This document shows positions 60,709 through 64,000 of a stretch of 64,000 nt of DNA, one piece after another. Position numbers and translations under genes: made by a program. Source of the stretch: an uncultured Clostridia bacterium (GTDB lineage: Bacteria > Bacillota > Clostridia > Christensenellales > DTU072); assembly GCA_944372095.1 (NCBI GenBank), contig CALVYG010000001.1, positions 53,786 to 117,785 of the forward strand. Reading direction: 5' to 3'. Under the pieces are notes generated by a model. It did no database searches. It saw only the letters and a list, made by a program, of their open reading frames with translations, and was not told the origin of the DNA. Within the stretch, counting starts at the first letter, position 1. Every line of letters begins with the position of its first letter.

Positions 60709-62610
60709 TTATTTTGCCGCAGCTTTTGCTGTTTTTCTCTCTTCCACTCTCGCTACATAGTCGGGAGCTTCTCCGTGTTTTACGAACAACATCATTACCG
60801 CTCCGAGCGCTACGCATACCGCACTGAATATAAACAGCGCGCTTCCTCCGCCTATATAGTCCATTACCAGTCCGCCGAATATCGGTCCCAACGTCTGCGC
60901 CGACATCGTCGCTATGTAATATATTCCGGTAAATTTACCTATGTCTTCCGGCGACGATACTTCGAGTACCATCGGCAACGTGTTTACGTTAGCGAAAATA
61001 AGTCCGAATCCGCTTACCATATAACACGCCATAAATATTATCGTCGCGGTATCGCTCGCTCTCTGTACGCAGGACGCTACAAGTACATAGCTGATTATCG
61101 CAAGCGCAAATCCGAATATTATCGACCACCTTCTTCCGATTTTTCTTCCCATAATACCAACGGGAATAAATCCGATAGCCGCTACGACAAGGCTCGCTCC
61201 GCTTACTATCGATGCAAGTCCCGTACTTACGCCGAGTATTTTTACGCAATATATCGGCATATTGTTCGCTATCGCATAATAACCTATAAACCACATAAAT
61301 ATCGCGCCGAGTATGAGCAGGAAACTCGTCATCTTCTTCGGTCCGTATTCTTTAAGCATACTGACCTTTTTCTTTTCAACTTTCTCTTCTTCCTCTTTTT
61401 CTTCATAAACGGGTAATCCGTATTCACGGCATATATCGTTGCATTCGGCCACCCATTTCTTTTCTTTAACCAAAAGAATAAATCCTACGAGAACAAGTCC
61501 GAGCGCGATTGCCATCGAACCGAAAATAATCCAATATTGCGTTGACAAGGTAATTTTCTCGTCAAACATAAAGGTAATTGTGTAAATCAAGAAACCGATA
61601 GCGCCGCCCACGCCGCCGATAAGGTTAATCATCGCATTCCCGGGGCTTCTGAGCGGACTGGGCGTTACGTCGGGCATCAACGATACCGCAGGCGTTCTTA
61701 TTACGGTCTGCGCAAGTATTATCAGGAGTAACGCAATAAGGAAGAACGCGAAGAATCCCCAGTTTACTTCCTTGTTTACCGCCGCGCTCGTAAAATCGTT
61801 TGCGGCGTCCGCAAGATATTTCGCATACGGCATCGCTACATTCTTTGAAAGCGCATTGTATTCTTCTTCGGTTATCGGCGTATCGATATTTTCTTCCGAA
61901 GAATAGCTTACTACCGTCTGCACACAATCCGCCGCACCGAGTACTCCCATCAGTTTTCCGTTGGTTATCTGTATATCGTATAGTCCCGTCAAAAATTCTC
62001 TCGCTTCCGCTTCGTCGGGATATTCAGCTATTAACGATTGATATTCGGTTTTTCCGATATGGTCGTAATTTCCGCTTTTCGCTTCGTCAAACCAATCGTT
62101 AATGAGTTCAGCTCTCGTAATTTCTCTTCCTTTTTCCGCGTCGTAAATTTTTACGTCGCTTTCTTCCGCGGCAAAGAATTTTTCATATTCGGTTCTGATT
62201 TCCGTCGAATCCGTCAACTGACTGCTTACCGAAATCGGAACGAGAATCATCGCTATAATCGTTATCGCCGTGCCGAGTACTATAAACGGCGTGCGGCGGC
62301 CGAATTTCTTTCCGTATTTCGTCTTTCCGGATTTATCGCTGATTTTTCCGAATACCGGCAGAAGAACCATACACATCGCACTCGCTATACCGACAATTAC
62401 GTTTCGTATAGTATTGCTGAATCCGAACGCCTGTTCGAGCAATAGCGGCACAACGAAGTTATACACCGTCCAGAATATCATTACCACGCAGAAGCCCAGT
62501 CCGACTTTCAGCGTTTGCGGATAATTCAGCTTCAAATCCGCTGGATTTTTTGTTGCGGGCGCTGCCGTTTCGTTTGTCGTTTCGGGTACGACGTTTTCTT
62601 TTTCGTCCAT
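60709..62610 (-). CDS. major facilitator superfamily transporter with a large insertion
   Basis: 633 residues. The first four helices carry the MFS signature between helices 2 and 3 (GKISDKSGKTKYGKKFGRRTP), of the GPH/SLC45 sugar-transporter style. Between helices 4 and 5 lies an insertion of about 150 residues (130-282), acidic and helical, on the outside. The later helices include TPAVSLMPDVTPSPLRSPGN and the conserved ends. The usual length is 450-500, so the insertion accounts for the extra. Substrate is unknown; a sugar is likely from the subfamily. AGGAGG site before the start. Confidence 0.85.
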   Translation of the reverse strand: MDEKENVVPETTNETAAPATKNPADLKLNYPQTLKVGLGFCVVMIFWTVYNFVVPLLLEQAFGFSNTIRNVIVGIASAMCMVLLPVFGKISDKSGKTKYGKKFGRRTPFIVLGTAITIIAMILVPISVSSQLTDSTEIRTEYEKFFAAEESDVKIYDAEKGREITRAELINDWFDEAKSGNYDHIGKTEYQSLIAEYPDEAEAREFLTGLYDIQITNGKLMGVLGAADCVQTVVSYSSEENIDTPITEEEYNALSKNVAMPYAKYLADAANDFTSAAVNKEVNWGFFAFFLIALLLIILAQTVIRTPAVSLMPDVTPSPLRSPGNAMINLIGGVGGAIGFLIYTITFMFDEKITLSTQYWIIFGSMAIALGLVLVGFILLVKEKKWVAECNDICREYGLPVYEEKEEEEKVEKKKVSMLKEYGPKKMTSFLLILGAIFMWFIGYYAIANNMPIYCVKILGVSTGLASIVSGASLVVAAIGFIPVGIMGRKIGRRWSIIFGFALAIISYVLVASCVQRASDTATIIFMACYMVSGFGLIFANVNTLPMVLEVSSPEDIGKFTGIYYIATMSAQTLGPIFGGLVMDYIGGGSALFIFSAVCVALGAVMMLFVKHGEAPDYVARVEERKTAKAAAK

Positions 62611-62653
62611 TAGTTTTGCCTCCTGTATAATTTATAAATAAATATGCCTTTTA

Positions 62654-62682
62654 AGTTTACATTAAAACTTCCCTTTTGTCAA
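62654..62682 (-). promoter_or_regulatory. promoter of the MFS transporter
   Basis: On the minus strand TTGACA (62682-62677), 17 bases, TAAACT (62659-62654). The interval 62611-62813 holds this and the next terminator only. Confidence 0.7.
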
Positions 62683-62753
62683 TACGCCAATCTTCCCTTT
62701 TTTCTCTCTTTTTTCCTTTGTTTGTAACAACTTTCTTCAACAAAATACCATTA

Positions 62754-62782
62754 AAAAAACCGCTTTTTTTCAGCGGTTTTTT
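62754..62782. terminator. terminator of the alpha/beta hydrolase
   Basis: AAAAAACCGCT (62754-62764) with AGCGGTTTTTT (62772-62782), 11 pairs, seven-base loop, T-rich on both strands. It follows the hydrolase stop on the minus strand. Confidence 0.9.
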
Positions 62783-62813
62783 ATCCGTTCAGGGACTTAT
62801 AAGCTATGTTTTC

Positions 62814-63710
62814 CTACGCCTGATTCAGAAAAAATTTCGTCATTCTGTCTATCGTACATACGCTTTCGGGATACTCCGACGGGTATAATACGCTGAATAC
62901 GTGTTCGAGTTTATATCCGTCTCCCTTCGGATAATCGTCCAATACGTTTTCTATTCCCCTGTCATCGAGAAGTTCTTTGAACATTAACGTGGATTTTCTC
63001 AACATATCCTCTTTGCTCGTAACAAAATACGTCGGCGGAAATTTCCCTTTGTCTATTATATCGCAAAAAGCAAGATAATTTTTATAAGGCGATTTTCTCC
63101 TCCCTCCTTTACCGAAAATTCCCGGCGAAAGAAGTCTCGCCCAACCCGAATCGAAAAAAAACATTCCGCTCGTAAATCCTGCCGCCTTGAACTCAAAATT
63201 TATTTTCCCCGTTTTATAAACTTTTCTCAGCTCCTCACTTGAAGAAATAAGCACGGCGTAAGCGGCAAGCATCGCTCCCGCGCTGTCGCCCGTGATAAAA
63301 ACTCTGTTCCTGTCGCACGGATACCCGTCCATATGTTCTCCTATATACTCCAATGCGTGCATAACATCCACTATACAGCAAGGATAAGGATTGTCCGGAC
63401 ATAGAGAATATCCCACGTTTATAACGGTAAATCCCCTTTCCGCAAGATGATAACAATAATTTTTGTTCAATTCTTTATTTCCGTACATCAGTCCCCCGCC
63501 GTGAATATCTATTATTACCGGCAGTTTCCTGTCAGAATATTTTTCGGGGAAATATACGTCTAACATATGCTCGTTTTTTCTGTCCTCGGAATAAGGAATA
63601 TCGAATATGGCGTTAATCCCCGTCGGCAAAGCCTGTTTCTCCATCCTCTTCCTGTCTCTCTCTTCCGTAAGCGCCCAAAAATATTTATACGCTTTGTTTA
63701 ATAAATGCAT
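62814..63710 (-). CDS. alpha/beta hydrolase (esterase/lipase fold)
   Basis: 298 residues from the ATG at 63710, which has GGAGAAGAG at the start; the frame extends 46 codons further but that part lies in the promoter region and repeat. Oxyanion motif DIHGGGLMYG (68-77), nucleophile elbow GDSAG (S143), and plausible acid D235 and histidine H270 (KLEHVF). This is the HGGG hormone-sensitive-lipase type of carboxylesterase. No signal peptide, so cytosolic. Substrate unknown. Confidence 0.88.
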   Translation of the reverse strand: MHLLNKAYKYFWALTEERDRKRMEKQALPTGINAIFDIPYSEDRKNEHMLDVYFPEKYSDRKLPVIIDIHGGGLMYGNKELNKNYCYHLAERGFTVINVGYSLCPDNPYPCCIVDVMHALEYIGEHMDGYPCDRNRVFITGDSAGAMLAAYAVLISSSEELRKVYKTGKINFEFKAAGFTSGMFFFDSGWARLLSPGIFGKGGRRKSPYKNYLAFCDIIDKGKFPPTYFVTSKEDMLRKSTLMFKELLDDRGIENVLDDYPKGDGYKLEHVFSVLYPSEYPESVCTIDRMTKFFLNQA

Positions 63711-63753
63711 CTCTTCTCCGTTATTTTTCCCTTGTTTTCCTTTAATTACATTT

Positions 63754-63782
63754 ATAGTAACATATATTTTTTCACTTTTCAA
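63754..63782 (-). promoter_or_regulatory. promoter of the alpha/beta hydrolase
   Basis: On the minus strand TTGAAA (63782-63777), 17 bases, TACTAT (63759-63754), with an extended -10 TG. Confidence 0.7.
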
Positions 63783-63788
63783 CTTTTT

Positions 63789-64000
63789 ATTTCTCCGAGT
63801 GAAAAACCGCTTTGAGTATGCAGGGGGAACATCAAGTTCCCCCTGCATACTCTTTTTTGGGGGTATTTGGTTATCCGAGGGGGAAACCGCTTTTGGAAAA
63901 AATCGGTTATCCCCCTCGGGCTCCCCCTTCCCGAAAACCTCAGATTTTTTGGGGCTTTGGTTGTCCGTGTGGGCAACCGCTTTTGGAAAAAATCGGTTAT
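63789..64000. repeat. palindromic repeat array running off the right edge
   Basis: Three related units begin near 63793, 63874 and 63964. Units 2 and 3 share AACCGCTTTTGGAAAAAATC followed by GGTTAT exactly. Unit 2 forms a long nested hairpin, CCGAGGGGG (63875-63883) with CCCCCTCGG (63911-63919), enclosing AACCG with CGGTT. Unit 1 contains the 17-bp perfect stem GAGTATGCAGGGGGAAC (63814-63830) with its complement (63836-63852), followed by six T residues on the plus strand. No gene lies in 63783-64000. Spacing and unit sequence are too irregular for CRISPR. Confidence 0.7.

Noticed and set aside
63711..63848. N-terminal extension of the alpha/beta hydrolase
   Set aside because: The extra 46 codons overlap the promoter and a palindromic repeat and lack a ribosome site; the start at 63710 has a good one.
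63789..64000. CRISPR array
   Set aside because: Units are 80-90 bases with diverged parts and internal palindromes, spacing is irregular and there are no unique equal-length spacers or cas genes.

Overview
The window looks like chromosomal DNA from an anaerobic, spore-forming member of the Clostridia. The evidence is a complete gerA-type germinant-receptor operon, a class III fructose-bisphosphatase, AddAB in place of RecBCD, a B12-dependent methionine synthase whose reactivation domain is a separate gene, strong Shine-Dalgarno sites and many InlB/BspA-type lipoproteins. An uncultured gut lineage such as Christensenellales is my guess, not something the sequence proves. I saw no rRNA, tRNA, CRISPR array, prophage or transposase.

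Layout. 0-8 kb: ychF; an AMP-forming acyl-CoA synthetase (minus) behind a valine-rich leader peptide and attenuator; then a minus-strand operon cvpA-like, tcdA, metF, metH-activation domain, metH. 8-15 kb (plus): a DUF5058 membrane pair, then an unknown membrane protein at the head of cysE-cysS-cysK, then a divergent XRE-regulator/zinc-ribbon pair with an operator inside a consensus promoter. 15-24 kb (minus): smpB-metY-metA-recF-argS, fbp, a DUF3267 protein. 23.5-26.4 kb: a transglutaminase lipoprotein. 26.5-35 kb (minus): nine proteins that are mostly small multi-pass membrane proteins of a shared, unrecognised type, the last seven followed by acpP in one operon. 35-45 kb: glnS, a GNAT protein, an unknown membrane protein, addB-addA. 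45-49 kb: gerAA-gerAB-gerAC and a divergent cysteine-rich small protein. 49-54 kb: the str operon (rpsL-rpsG-fusA) and tuf. 54-60 kb: three surface lipoproteins. 60-64 kb: an XRE regulator, an MFS transporter with a large insertion, an alpha/beta hydrolase, and the start of a palindromic repeat array that runs off the right edge.

How the genes work together. Sulfur amino-acid metabolism dominates the first 20 kb: CysE/CysK make cysteine, MetA/MetY make homocysteine from O-acetylhomoserine, and MetF/MetH and its reactivator methylate it. The acyl-CoA synthetase appears to be controlled by valyl-tRNA supply, which suggests it feeds branched-chain acids (for example isobutyrate) into valine by reductive carboxylation. 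The most unusual block is the 26.7-35 kb membrane-protein cluster: shared four-helix architecture, a repeated proline/glutamine motif, zinc ribbons in two members and a terminal acyl carrier protein. No function can be assigned from sequence alone, but it is the best candidate here for an undescribed system.
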